Assembly: GCA_904066235.2 (NCBI GenBank)
Contig: CAJFCV020000006.1
Span: forward strand, 8,060,001 to 8,124,000
Direction of reading: 5' to 3'
Length of the DNA stretch: 64,000 nt
DNA from: Bursaphelenchus xylophilus
Taxonomy: Eukaryota > Nematoda > Chromadorea > Rhabditida > Aphelenchoididae
Shown: in pieces, positions 42,101-53,104 of the stretch
Layout of the letters: each line of letters opens with the position of its first letter
How positions within the stretch are numbered: position 1 is the stretch's first letter
The notes under the pieces: generated by a model
The model's database searches: none
What the model saw: only the letters and a program-made list of their open reading frames with translations
What the model was told of the DNA's origin: nothing
Translations under genes and position numbers: made by a program

Positions 42101-45086
42101 CCTTTAACTCCGAAATTTATGAATTTTATTTGAATTTGTGAAGTGAAGGAGAGAAATCCGGACCTCCAAATATGTCCTCAAAATGTAAACAAACCCGTTG
42201 TGTCTTAAGATAAACATTCTTTAGACGGAAAGCAAAGGAAATGTCAAAAAAAAATGTCATCAAAAAAGTTTTTCAAACAATTCGGACGAGTTTTACGACA
42301 AAACTTTGAATCTAATTTATTATCTCGCCGAACACTTGTTGTAACATATTCAAAAAGTACATGGCCTGAGGGGATTTGGTCGATCTTTGAACGGGCTTGG
42401 GGAGATGGTAAGATTGGGGGAGGACTTGATGACGTTCGGTTGGCTTTTAAAGTTTTTGAAACTTTTTTACGGTGACCTTTTGGGTTATGATGATTTTAAA
42501 ATTTTTAAAAGGTGTAAATTATTCATTTGAATCCCCAGATCGCTTGGTAAACGCATTGTGAATAACTCCATTTTTTATTTTTAAAATTTAAAAACGGTAT
42601 TTGAAAACAAGAATATTTAGAAAATAAAGTCATTGTCAAAGAAAGGGACTGTCTCAAAAAGGCGTTCGAAATGTCACCAAAACTTTTTTGTTGCTCTTGA
42701 TACCTCCTGATCCGCTGTTCCCATCCAAATCTCAGCTCTTTTCACGTTTCAATTCCTCTGAACTTTCTGACATTCCGTTACTTTTTCTGAGACAAGAATG
42801 TTGGTTTGAGTTTGGTTTCGAGAGATCATCCATCTGTTTATTCGTTGGGCCCTCAGGACTCAACGTTTCTATATATATCTTTGAAAGATGGTGTGGTGAA
42901 AAGCGTAGAAAAAAATGATTTAAGTTCATAGTTTGCAATCAAATCTTTAAATGTCATCATTTTTGACAATGCTATTCAGAGTTGAATGCTGAACTTTAAG
43001 CTCAGAACTCACGCAAAATTACATTAAAATCGATGTTCGGTGGGTCGAGATATCTCCAGAAATTGTAAACGCAACCGTTGAAGTTCACAAAACAAAAGCC
43101 GATAAACTTTGGGCGCCAAATGTTTTTTCATCAGATTTGACTGGTGCCAAAATTGATCAACCGGGCCAACAGGCGAAGAAAAAACAACTTGACACACATC
43201 AAATCATCAAAACTCAAGACTTTTTGAATCACAAAAGGGAAGGTAGAGATAGAAATTAATAAGGAAAAGACTGTGAACCGTGCTTAATCCATGCTCCCTC
43301 AATCAACTTTTATTGCTTTTTCGTGAATTCTTTGGCTGAATTTTAATATGTTATCCTGGAGGATCTGATAATCGTTACTAAAAAATTGATAGAAAAGTAA
43401 AATCAAACCGGATTTTTTGACGGATTTAAGCCTTTTTTTCGTTGTGACGCTAAAAGAAATGGCCAAAGGAAGTTGGGACGTTGGAAAACAAAAAAATGGT
43501 GAGTTTGTGGAGTAATCCCGTTACAACTGGACAATTAGTTTGGTCACACGATAAATTTCTTGAACTTTTTTAAGGCCAACTTAATCTGAAATCTAAAATA
43601 AGTCATTGTGCCAATATACCATAGTTTTTGAGAGGGTTTTTATGTAATGATTGACGCTTGTGATGCAATTCAATGCAATATGCAAAGAATGGGTCCTAAT
43701 AAACATTTTTTAATTTTTCGCCACTATTTCTCCAATTATTATCATGTAAACCTTCTGGGTCTTATTATCTCATCTTGTAGAATCTTGACATCAAAATGTT
43801 AAGCCCTTAGGCGTCATTTGACATTCGATTGTCGCGTTTGCCGTGTTCCCGCTCGGCCTGATCTCATCATGTCCCGATAAGCGTGATGATCCTCCCCCAT
43901 TCTTTATTCGCCCTCAGGGCACAACTGTTTTCCCGCCGGTCCCCTGTTTTTTTCAGAATTCGAATTCGGCCTGACGAGGATATGATTAAGCTCAGCGGGA
44001 TTATTTTGTGGCTTTTCTCGGGCTGATTGAGTGGAAAAAGTGGAACTTAATTACTCGGATTACTCGCAGAGTTGCACGGTCTGGAACTTATAAAGTTGTG
44101 GGTCCTTAATGGGCAATTAAAGTCGAATTTAAGCACGGTGATGTGAGATGGTGGATCCGTCTTGTACAAAATTACATTCTGGACCTTGACTAATAAAGTT
44201 ATTTTTGAAAAGTTTTATATTGTTTGAGATGGTATTATTCTCAAATTTCATTAAGTTGTCCTACATCACCCTATAAATTTGCATGGTCAATACGATATGA
44301 TAAGGCCGGCGCATTTCCTGAGCTATTTAGACGTTTCGTCAACACACTGTCGACTGACGAAAACATTTTCGATAAAGTTCTTTCGGAAGAATTTTTGGAG
44401 GACGAAATTGGTCACAGAAAATCAAGAAAATTTTTAAAAATTTGTTTCAGGCAGAGAACAAGATCTGTCTCGGCTAGCCAAGAGAAAAACAGCCAAAGAT
44501 TTTCATCCAAAATTATATTTGTGAGGAAACGCCACCTTGATTAAATCTTGGAAATAATAGCTTCAACGATGTTGGATCGACGTGAGACCCGACTTGTGAC
44601 CTCTTATTTGCTTTTCAATATAGAGTTAAATTATTGTGTCATCAATTTATTTTTTCTTAACCTGGACAATTTCCTTTTTATTTCTTTTTATTTTTTGCAC
44701 CGTGCGATCACTCCTCGAAGGGCGTTTTCGGCCGAAATTATCAATCTTCTCACCAGTTATTTTTTGATTGCCTGAGGGCTGACAAACTTATGACAATTTA
44801 TCTTCTTTTGTTTATATTTTCCGAGCCAAGGAAACCCAGACTTCAGAAGGCGGATTAGTGTTCTTCTGGGGCACACTTTCGTCGTGATTTTTTGGGAATT
44901 TGACATTAAAAAATATTCTTTTGAAAGCGAATAATTTCAGATCTGTGCTCATCATCTAGGCATTCAATTTACGTAACTCTGGTCCAATGTCGATCCAAAC
45001 AGCAACATGATTCTCGTGTTGACCACCATCCTCAGCGAGCTGATTCATTCGCCCAAGTTCAAGGTATGTCATTTTGGGCCCTCAGG
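36156..45086. promoter_or_regulatory. Cluster of AP-2-like CCCTCAGG/CCTGAGGG words
   Basis: CCCTCAGGG occurs exactly at 36156-36164 and 43911-43919. The eight-base core CCCTCAGG or its complement occurs at 37032, 37818, 42365, 42850, 44771 and 45079. The palindromic form GCCCTCAGGGC matches the known consensus of AP-2 family transcription factors (GCC-N3-GGC with a Py-C/S-A/R centre). The cluster lies in the gene-poor interval between the IER-like gene and the K+ channel gene. Binding is an inference from the motif only. Confidence 0.35.
37306..37319. promoter_or_regulatory. Palindromic CRE-like site
   Basis: GGATGACGTCATCC is a perfect 14-bp palindrome centred on the full cAMP-response element TGACGTCA, the binding site of CREB/ATF bZIP factors. 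It lies in non-coding DNA about 6 kb beyond the IER-like gene. No target gene can be assigned from sequence. Confidence 0.4.
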
Positions 45087-46344
45087 ACAAGTGTCAGGTT
45101 TCTGACGTTCTTCCACATCCTTCTTGCAACATATGTTTTGAATGTGTTGACAAGAATAGACCGGGAGAGAAATGTTATAAGTGCACTTTTTTAAGACCCG
45201 TATTAACGAGTACGCAGACATTGGGCGTCGCGACATTTGCGGGCAACCACTTTGCGGGCAGCTGACATTTTTTGATTAGAATATCTATTAAGTTCATCCA
45301 CTGCTTTCAAAGTTACGGGAGTTTTTTCAAAAAATGGTAAAAAAAATGCCTGGATAAGCTTATGATAACTATTCGAGGCACTTATACACATGGAAACTTA
45401 ATCCGCGACATCTAATCGTCGAGCCCATCGTTTGAATTTCCAGCTGTAAGCAAATTTTGGCTGATTTCACAACATGTCAGCAGAATCTCCGTGGTTTTTT
45501 CAAGCTGCCCGCAAGTGTGGGCCGCCAAACATTGACATACATACTGTAAACGCAGTTTTAAATTCGAAAAAAATTATCTTCAACCAAAAAGTTTTAGAAA
45601 GAAAATGATTTTAAAAAATTGGAAGAATTTACTGATTTGCCGGTGATTTATAATGACGGTAAATATCTGTTCTCCTGGCGGATTGAGGCCTCAATCAATC
45701 AGCACTTAAAAATACCGCGAGCCCGATCTCTGATGACATTTTTCTTTTTTTTTTATCTCAAGTTTCAAAAACACTTTGGGCCGCTTAGAGTCCAGAAGGA
45801 AATTGCGGATTCTCAAACTACTTTTTAACGGTCTGCTACTCGAGCCTCCAATTAATTACTCCGCTTCCGGATCTGCTTTTACTACCCACGATTTGATTAC
45901 ATTCCCAATTCTCCTTCTATTCGGATTATGACTTCCAAAAATTCTCAAAATTGCATAAAAAATCTATGGTTCTGACTTTGCATCAATCTTTTATTTCGTG
46001 ACCTATTTTGGCCAGCCTCTGGCCACGTTTTGTCCCAGTTTAAGGTCTCGCAAATCTAATAGCATCATCCAGATTTATTGGGGATCTTTCTTTCGTGGCG
46101 TTTGTTTCAATTGTCTGTCGATTTGTGAGTTAATTAGAGGTCATTAATCAGGTGTTCGGAGATCTTTGTTCTTTTAGGACAATTTATAATTATATTTACA
46201 AAAAAGAAATTGGGAGTGAAAGCAACTTCTGTGGTTAATATTTATTTCAACATCTTCCAATATTGTACCCGATCTTCACTTTTTTTATTATTCTTCTGTG
46301 AATTCTACCAATTGTCACAAGTCCCGTCTGGTTCCGACCTCAAA

Positions 46345-48768
46345 ATGCAACAGGCTCGAGTAGCAGGCCATCAGAATCCCCGTAGACGCCACGCCAGTAA
46401 ACACGATGGGTTACAGAAAGTGAAGCCAATCTCTCTGCACTGTGGATTACTTGTCTTCATCTTTGTCTACGCCTTCGTCGGCGGTCTCATCTTCACTCAA
46501 ATCGAGATCTCAGCCACCAAAGCCAGAGATGAGGCGCTGTATAAAGAACAGACGGAATGCGTGGCTAGGGTGAGTTTTATTATTTATTATTGTATATAAA
46601 ACCAAGCCTCGGTAAAACAAATCGCAAAGAACCAGACAGTTTATTACAGAAGGGTTTCGCTTCTTTGTTGCAAAGAGGTGTATTATATAATAAAATGGCA
46701 CCAAAAATACAACTTTTTCCATGGGTCCTTTCTCTCTTGTTGTAAATTAAAATGTTACGCCCTCATAGCCTGATCTCATTTCTTCCATTCGAAAGTCAGT
46801 TTCGACTCATTATTAAATAGTAATCATAATAACCCTTTCAGAAGCTAACTCTCCGCAGCGCCTCCAGTCAGGTCGGCCTGAACCGAACCACTCAGGCTAT
46901 TGCGGAATGTTTTAAGCAGGAAGTTGATGTCCGATCTCAATGGGGTGTCGTCACAGGTACGCTTTACGGGTTTGGGATCGTCACAACACTCGGCTACAAT
47001 CGAATAGCCCCGATCACCACGACCGGTCGATTGGTTTGTGTTCTCTATGGTCTCCTCGGCATCCCTGTCACCATGATTATCATTGCGAATATGGGACAAT
47101 ATTTTAACAATTTTGCTACAATAATTAAGAAAAAGGTTTGCAAATTATCTTTGGACTGGAACAAGTTTCATCAAAGTATTAGGCTGGGGAATAAGTCCGC
47201 AACGATTTCTTTATTGCCTCGTCCTGCAACGATTGTTTGTTGTTTGGAAAAGTTTATATATGCATTCGAAAGAGTTCTGTCTCCTTTACAAAACTGTGTT
47301 TTTAGTTTTTTTTGAAAATTTAATTTTTAATTATTTTTTGGGCTTAAAAGTGAACCATCTAAGAGGCAAAAATTTGCGTTTTCGACACCTGCTTTTTTCG
47401 CCGAGCAGCACGTGGACGCAAACGGCGGTCTTTGTATCGAATCATCATCGGGGATGAAAATGGTGTCTGTACGTCAATATATAGCAAAATGTTGACTGTT
47501 TGCTGGAGTGGGTGGCCCCAGGGGACAGTCAAGCAAGACCCCACCCAACAAAGGTCATGATCTGCATTTGGGGGACTGGGAAGGCATGGTGCCTTGGGAC
47601 ATGCCTTAAAAGAACGCCACTGTCAACAAGGAGCTCTATGATGCCCAACTACACCTCGGAAATGGGGCTATTCGACTGAAATCAAAGCCAAGTCGTATTG
47701 CTCCACGAGTCATCTTGCTCTCATGTTGCACAAGTCGTCAAAACCGCACTCCATGAGTTCGAATGGGAGGTTATTTAGCATCCACCATACTCTCGGACCT
47801 TGCGCCAACCGATTACCACCTTTTCCGCTTTCTGTCACACCAAATCCGAGGTGAAAAATTCGATGGCGAAGAGGACCTCAAAAACTTTTTAAGCCCAAAA
47901 AATTATAAAAAATTAATTTTTCAAAAAAAACTAAAAACACAGTTTTGTAGAGGAGAAAAAACTGTATCAAATAATATATATTCCCTTTGCCAAACAACAA
48001 ACAATCCTCGCAAAACAAAACAATAAAAAGCTCTACGAACTTATTCCCCAACCTAATACATTTGATTTTGTATTACTTTAGATAATACTTTACCAAACCA
48101 ACCGACAACGCAGGCTTTCGGCAGCCAAGATGAATGAAGATGAAGTTCCGGAGTCCAGCACGGCCATGGTTGGACTGGCTTTATTGGCCTGCTTCATTAT
48201 ATATGTCATCCTTGGCGCCATTTTGTTACCCTTACTCAATGGAGAGGTAAAATGACATAAAAATAAATATTAATAATACTTTTTATCAAATCTTTTAGTT
48301 CGATTTCTTGAATGGCATCTACCACAACTTTATTTGTCTCACAGCCATTGATTTCGGGTCCCTTGTACCCACTCGGGTCGAGTTTTTGCCCATCACATTC
48401 ATGTATGTCTGCTTTGGATTGGCCATGACTACGATCGCCATTCAAGTTGGCAGTGAGTACATGAAGAAATTACATCATTTGGGACAGAATCTGAAGAATG
48501 TGGCGCATACGAAGGTCTGGTTTGGAGGAAAAACGTGAGTTTTTGTGGCTAAATTACATGTATTATCCTTGGTGCAATATGAATAGGTATTGTAGGTGGT
48601 TTTATAGAAATTTATTATCTTGAAAACGGGGAAATACGTAAGTGACAAAAAATTGACAAGAATTTTCTCAAAATTTATTGTAGGAGAAAGAAAGCATCGG
48701 GGTTTCGAAAAGGGCGAGATTTGAGGATTGAGATCAAAGTGGAGTCAAAGATGGAAGAAATCTTATAA
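46345..48768 (+). CDS. twk: Two-pore-domain K+ channel (TWK/K2P) with altered selectivity filters, 334 aa
   Basis: Five exons join in phase: 46345-46569, 46842-47135, 48082-48246, 48299-48534 and 48684-48768 (1005 nt). K2P subunits dimerise to make background K+ channels in the plasma membrane. The order here is the family's: TM1 (about 33-50), an extracellular cap helix, P1 loop and filter (about 115-130), TM2 with the GLLGIPVTMI signature, a basic linker, TM3 (exon 3), P2 loop and filter (about 240-250), TM4 and a short basic tail. The filters are unusual: P1 reads TTLGYN (126-128 is GYN, not GYG) and P2 reads TAIDFG (246-248 is DFG, not GFG). A changed ion selectivity is likely but inferred. 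Intron 2 carries a mariner remnant. The start is the first ATG after a weak AAG acceptor-like context, so an additional upstream exon is possible. The stop is 25 bp from that of the convergent BTB gene. Confidence 0.9.
47179..48056 (+). mobile_element. Decayed mariner transposon in K+ channel intron 2
   Basis: The ends are inverted repeats, TTAGGCTGGGGAATAAGT at the left and the complement of TTAGGTTGGGGAATAAGT at the right. Similarity extends about 75 bp inward, and TA is duplicated at both sides (47177-47178 and 48057-48058). TTAGGTTGG is the terminal signature of mariner elements. Inside, plus-strand fragments in different frames match transposase motifs: a RIIIGDEN-like block near 47434, a WEG-like block near 47575, and the DLAPTDYHLFRFLSH block with its following RGEKF segment at about 47795-47880. 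Frameshifts, stops and a total of 878 bp (full-length mariners are about 1.3 kb) show it is internally deleted and inactive. Confidence 0.9.
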
Positions 48769-48793
48769 TACTTGTCTAATATCAGTCTAATTA

Positions 48794-50558
48794 CTACCTA
48801 TACTGCGGTTGCTTTACATGATTCACATTATTCACACCGGGTTGTTGGTTGAGGGATCTATTCGAACCGCGAGAATGCCCCGAGGCAGCTTGCAATTGAG
48901 AGCCCGGAACGGCTGGAGGAGCGGCCGCTGAGACTTGAGCCTGTTGACGTTGAACGACAGGATTCTCACTTGAATATGTCTTGCATTGCGGGCACATCCA
49001 AGTGACATCATGACATAAAGATTGGCTTTTGCAACGATGACAGAGATGCCGTTGGAAGTTTTGTTGACCTGCCAGGTGACTGAAACGATCCATCAACTCG
49101 GAACGGGCGCGGATCGATAGGCAGTCATCTAAAATACGAGTTTTAGGAGGATCCTTGTGGATTAGTCATCATTTGCACTATACAATCTAAAAAAGTCGTG
49201 GGGCTCTAACAACTTACAAGTCTGTTGTTGTGACATTTCCACGATATCCTCTGGTCTATTTACCATCGTCAGGCATTGTGCCAGAAGATCTTGTAGTTTA
49301 CATCTATCCAGTAATGAGAGGCGAACAAAAACCGACAGCTGTGTTTGGGGATTTAAGAGAATTTGAGCGCATTTCCGAAGCAATCCTTGGGATTCCATCT
49401 TACAGGCAGCCATCAGAACCGGGCCAATGTTTGATTCTAAAGTAACCGCCGATTAGGTTTTGGACCAATATTATATTTGACATCAGCAATATCATTTCTA
49501 AGGCTAATATAAGACATACCCGTGATCCTTAACTGTGGTGGATATATGGCCATGAGGAAGTACTTGAGCTCTTCATGAGTGCAAGGACAGTAGATGTCAT
49601 CTGTACTATTCAGAGTAAATAGCCGCTCTTGGAAGACGGTCGACCAGGCAGCCACATAATACGGATTCACATTATACGAACGACCACTTTTGCCTCGGAC
49701 AGAGGCGAAATTAAGGTCGCTGGGATTGAGGAAATGATCCATATCAACGGGAGGCTCGGGCAATTCCTGAAGATATTAGACTTGCAGTTGAGACCTATAG
49801 ACAGAAAAGTAATTTTAAGGGGAATACATACATCAGGAGGGGGAGATCCGTGCATGCGTTCGAGCAAAAGAACCTTCACTCGATCCGACAGACCATAATA
49901 TCTTGTCCCACTGAGATCTAGGCGATGAGAAGGCTTCAGTTCTCTTAACAGAAGAGCTAACAACCTATTGAGCTTGTAACGATCGGCTAGCCAGACCTTC
50001 TCCAGAAATGGCAGTTTGTGGACGATGAGGAAACATTCACAACGATGAAGAAGGCCTTCCATCTAAAACAATGCGTCATCATGAGATATGAATTGCAGCA
50101 ACAAATGAGTATAATTGATAAGAAATTACTTGATAATCATAGGCAAGTGGCAGCAAGATATGTACAGTTTGTTCGTCGATAGTTTTGTACGTGGGATGAA
50201 TGGCCAACAACATCTCATGTACATGATCGTATTGCACATTGGCCAAGATCAACTCTCGGTCCGGGCATTCTGTGCACCAGGACCGGAGGATGGGCGACCA
50301 GACCGAGATGTAATGCTCATCCACGTACAATCTTTTCCCATCGATCAACAAAGGCCGAGTCCGTTGAGCATCGGGTCGAGTGAAATCCATCTGGATCTCC
50401 ATCGAGGACTGGACTTGGACCGGACTGGGCTGACCTGAGTTGGGCTGCGAGGAGAGGAGGGCATGGCTGGTCTGGAGGGAGGGCAGTCCGGCGTTGGGGC
50501 CCAGACTCAGCTGATGCAGCTGGTCCGAGCACCCGGCCACACCCGATAGCCCGTCCAT
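48794..50558 (-). CDS. Protein with two BTB-like domains and a C-terminal zinc ribbon, 486 aa
   Basis: Five exons join in phase: 50558-50130, 50062-49832, 49766-49520, 49436-49218 and 49128-48794 (1461 nt). After a Gln/Ser/Pro-rich N-terminus, residues ~70-150 look like a BTB/POZ domain (LLIDGKRLYVDEHYISVWSP, then ELILANVQYDHVHEMLLAI), followed by a helical ADRYKLNRLLALLL segment. The same layout recurs at ~235-375 (RSYNVNPYYVAAWS, LKYFLMAIYPP, LLDRCKLQDLLAQCL). Residues 405-424 hold C-x2-C, 12 residues, C-P-x-C, a zinc-ribbon pattern, and the end is Gln/Ala/Asn-rich. BTB domains mediate dimerisation and cullin-3 binding, so a ubiquitin-ligase adaptor role is possible but inferred. I know no family member with this exact order. 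The ATG follows directly after a CCCTTAG 3' splice site, fitting spliced-leader addition. Confidence 0.82.
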
Positions 50559-53104
50559 CTAAGGGACTGGCTGGCCGGCGGAGGTAGGATGGATGAGTTT
50601 GTGATCTGAAATATGTATATACAATTACTTTTTGCATAATTCAGTGTCATTTTTTATTAAATTTCGCGCGAATTCTTGTTCCGCGAATAGAAACGACAAT
50701 AGGAATTACCACGAAATCATGAATTATTCATTAAGTTAACACAAATGCAATATCATTTTTGTTTCAAAGAGCACGCAAAAACAGGATCCTTAGATCTGAC
50801 CGGAGCCAGACATTATCCGACATCTGAATACGAAAAGCGAACCGGCCGTTGAACCGTTTTTTGCGGTTTGAACCTTTTTCGGAAGCCCCCCCCCCCCTCC
50901 AGTTGACTGCGGAGACACCGCCCTTCTGGTTTCGGCCGCCCCAACTCTCCTCTGTCTTTAGGGCACAAAAATTGGAAAATTCCCTCAGGGCGCGGAACGA
51001 TTGCTGGGATGGCTCTTGAACTTCTCCTTGGGGCATTCGGCTGATATTTATTTCTGTTGCACAAACTTGTTGATAGGAGCTCGTGATGTGTCTCCAAGAT
51101 GTAACCAGTGAGGTTCGAAAAATAATGCCATTCAATTTCGCGGCGAATTTGCATAATTTCTCTTCTAATTGCGCAAAACGGCATAAGTCTAATAATGCGG
51201 ACTTAAAGAAACTTTCCCCCGAATCCGAAAACATCGAGAAATGCTGAATGCGGCCAAGAAAAGCGGCCCAAAAAATGCATTAAGAACGATTAGCCACCGA
51301 AACGCACCGATATAGAAAGACATTACGCAGATTGGAAATGATAGGTATTATGAGTACGATAAAGACAGACTGATACGGAATTCGAGATTATTTGTTGAAT
51401 CTAATATTAATTTAACTTAAAAGGGCAAACAATTAATGCCGTTTGCTTCCAATTTTAATGATTAAATTAATTCGGGAACGCAATAAAAAGTCTGCATGAA
51501 CAGAATATGGGTGGCAAGTCATCAGGAAGCTGCAAAGATAGGGTAGATAAACTAAATAAGCGGGCAAATGGATGCGGTAGGATGACAAAAACATAGATTT
51601 CGTCTACAAAATGTGTAAGTCATAAATACAAGTCGTCTATGCGACAAAGAAGTGCTCAAACCACTTTTAACCTATAATGTAATACATCACATCACGTTGG
51701 CTTTAATTCCAAAGAAACTTTTCCAATTCCATGACTCCTCAGTCCAAACCCAAAGAAAGGGCTCCAGGTTGCCCTAAGGGCACTTGATTCCAGTTCCCCT
51801 TATTCGAATACCTTTTTGGGTTCGGTTTCCACTAAATACGGAAAAATGCCCCAAAAAACGGAGAGTTTTGTGGCCGAGGGAATTCATTCCCTTTTCGGCC
51901 GTGTTTTCTCTTTTTTCGAAGATTTGTGTGTTATAACCTCAGTGCCCTTTTCCTCTCCACTTTTTTTTATTTTCTAATCCATTCCAGAACTAATCGACTA
52001 GAATTTCCCTTCGAAAAAGTTTTCCGCCAAAAAACAATAAAAAATATCGAGAGGGAAAGGAAAGGGAGAGGGGAAACAAAGTAAAAGTAACATTCCTCGG
52101 CAAAAAAGGGTTAGAGATGACATCCGGGGGCTGTAAGATATCGACGGTCATGCTTAAAGCTCAAAGCCGGGTGATAGGACGGGAAGTGGGAAAGCAATTT
52201 GTCAATTATTTACATATTAAATTTACAGCACAAACTCTGTATAACGAATAGCAACGGATAAAAAAATCATTATAGAAAGGCTTCGTCGTACGGAGGTTCC
52301 ATCTGGTCTAAAAACCGACTTGTGAGACCTATAAAATTGTTGGTTATAGAAAAGGTTCATTGTGGGGACCTAAGTTGCACAGTGGTTCCACTATATTTTA
52401 AGCCTAAATGACCAATCTAATCGAGTGTAAGATTAAATTTGGGGTTGTTTGGAAAAGGAAACTCTAAACAAGGCACATCACCTTTGAGAAGTCATATACA
52501 ACATAACCCGACAACTCTTGATGACACTTTATTCATTCTCAATGTCTGTAAATTGGCCAGAACTCCTAAATTGTGTTTATTACAACTTTCCTCTTCCTTT
52601 ACCTATTTCGTATGACCTCAAAGACCGAATGCCCATATATCATCCTGTAAATCCCTCAAATTCCTTTCCCAATATTACCCCATAAATTCCGATACACAAT
52701 TCCACCTTCGGAAGCCGAAACATGCACAGAGTATTTTTTTCTGTTCTAAATGTGGAAAAACGACATATATAAAGACTCTTCGTCTTTGGGCTGAGAAGAG
52801 GGTGGGAGTAGGGACTGTTAAAAATGGGAAAGAAACCAAAAAATAGAGCGTTTCCAAGAGGCCCTAAACATGAATCCAAAGTTGTGGGGCCCGAAAAAAA
52901 AGAGGAACGACGACAGACCAACACATTTCACGTACTCGCCCAGTACGTGTGCGCCCCCTCTTGATGGGCGTAATTAATAAATCTAAGGCAAGCGAGTTGG
53001 CACTATTTTTAACGGATAATTGCAGCAATTTTACAGACGAACACTAGAAAAAGGAGTACAACACAGAAGCATAAAGAAATCTATGTAAAGACAATTTATT
53101 TCAG
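50559..53104. other. Intergenic or 5' region of the downstream gene
   Basis: A C11 run lies at 50886-50896 and a GC-richer block at about 50.8-51.1 kb, with overlapping minus-strand open frames (156 and 123 codons) that I do not recognise. A CCCTCAGGG word is at 50982-50990. The 5' exon or exons of the plus-strand gene beginning at 53105 should lie here or further left, but I could not identify one that joins in phase. Confidence 0.4.

Larger units (their letters stand above)
31409..46344. other. Intergenic, no gene supported
   Basis: About 15 kb with no exon chain I can support. The first part must hold the IER-like 3' UTR; AATAAA words occur only from about 32.8 kb onward. Features noted are an 18-bp perfect palindrome at 32901-32918, a 14-bp CRE palindrome at 37306-37319, another CRE at 39205-39212, GCACCGTGC at 44697-44705, and a cluster of AP-2-like words. 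An exon-like block at 45008-45064 (19 codons, ending before GTATGT) does not join any neighbour in phase. Confidence 0.45.

Noticed and set aside
44224..44544. 106-codon plus-strand frame with a protein-like acidic middle
   Set aside because: No domain, no splice partner, AT-rich codon use; it could be chance.
45008..45064. Exon-like block with ATG and a GTATGT donor
   Set aside because: It ends in phase 0, while the nearest downstream acceptors (K+ channel exon 1 and 53105) need a different phase.
50764..51234. 156-codon minus-strand frame upstream of the BTB gene
   Set aside because: It overlaps a second frame of 123 codons, contains low-complexity Gly from a poly-C run, and has no similarity to a known domain.
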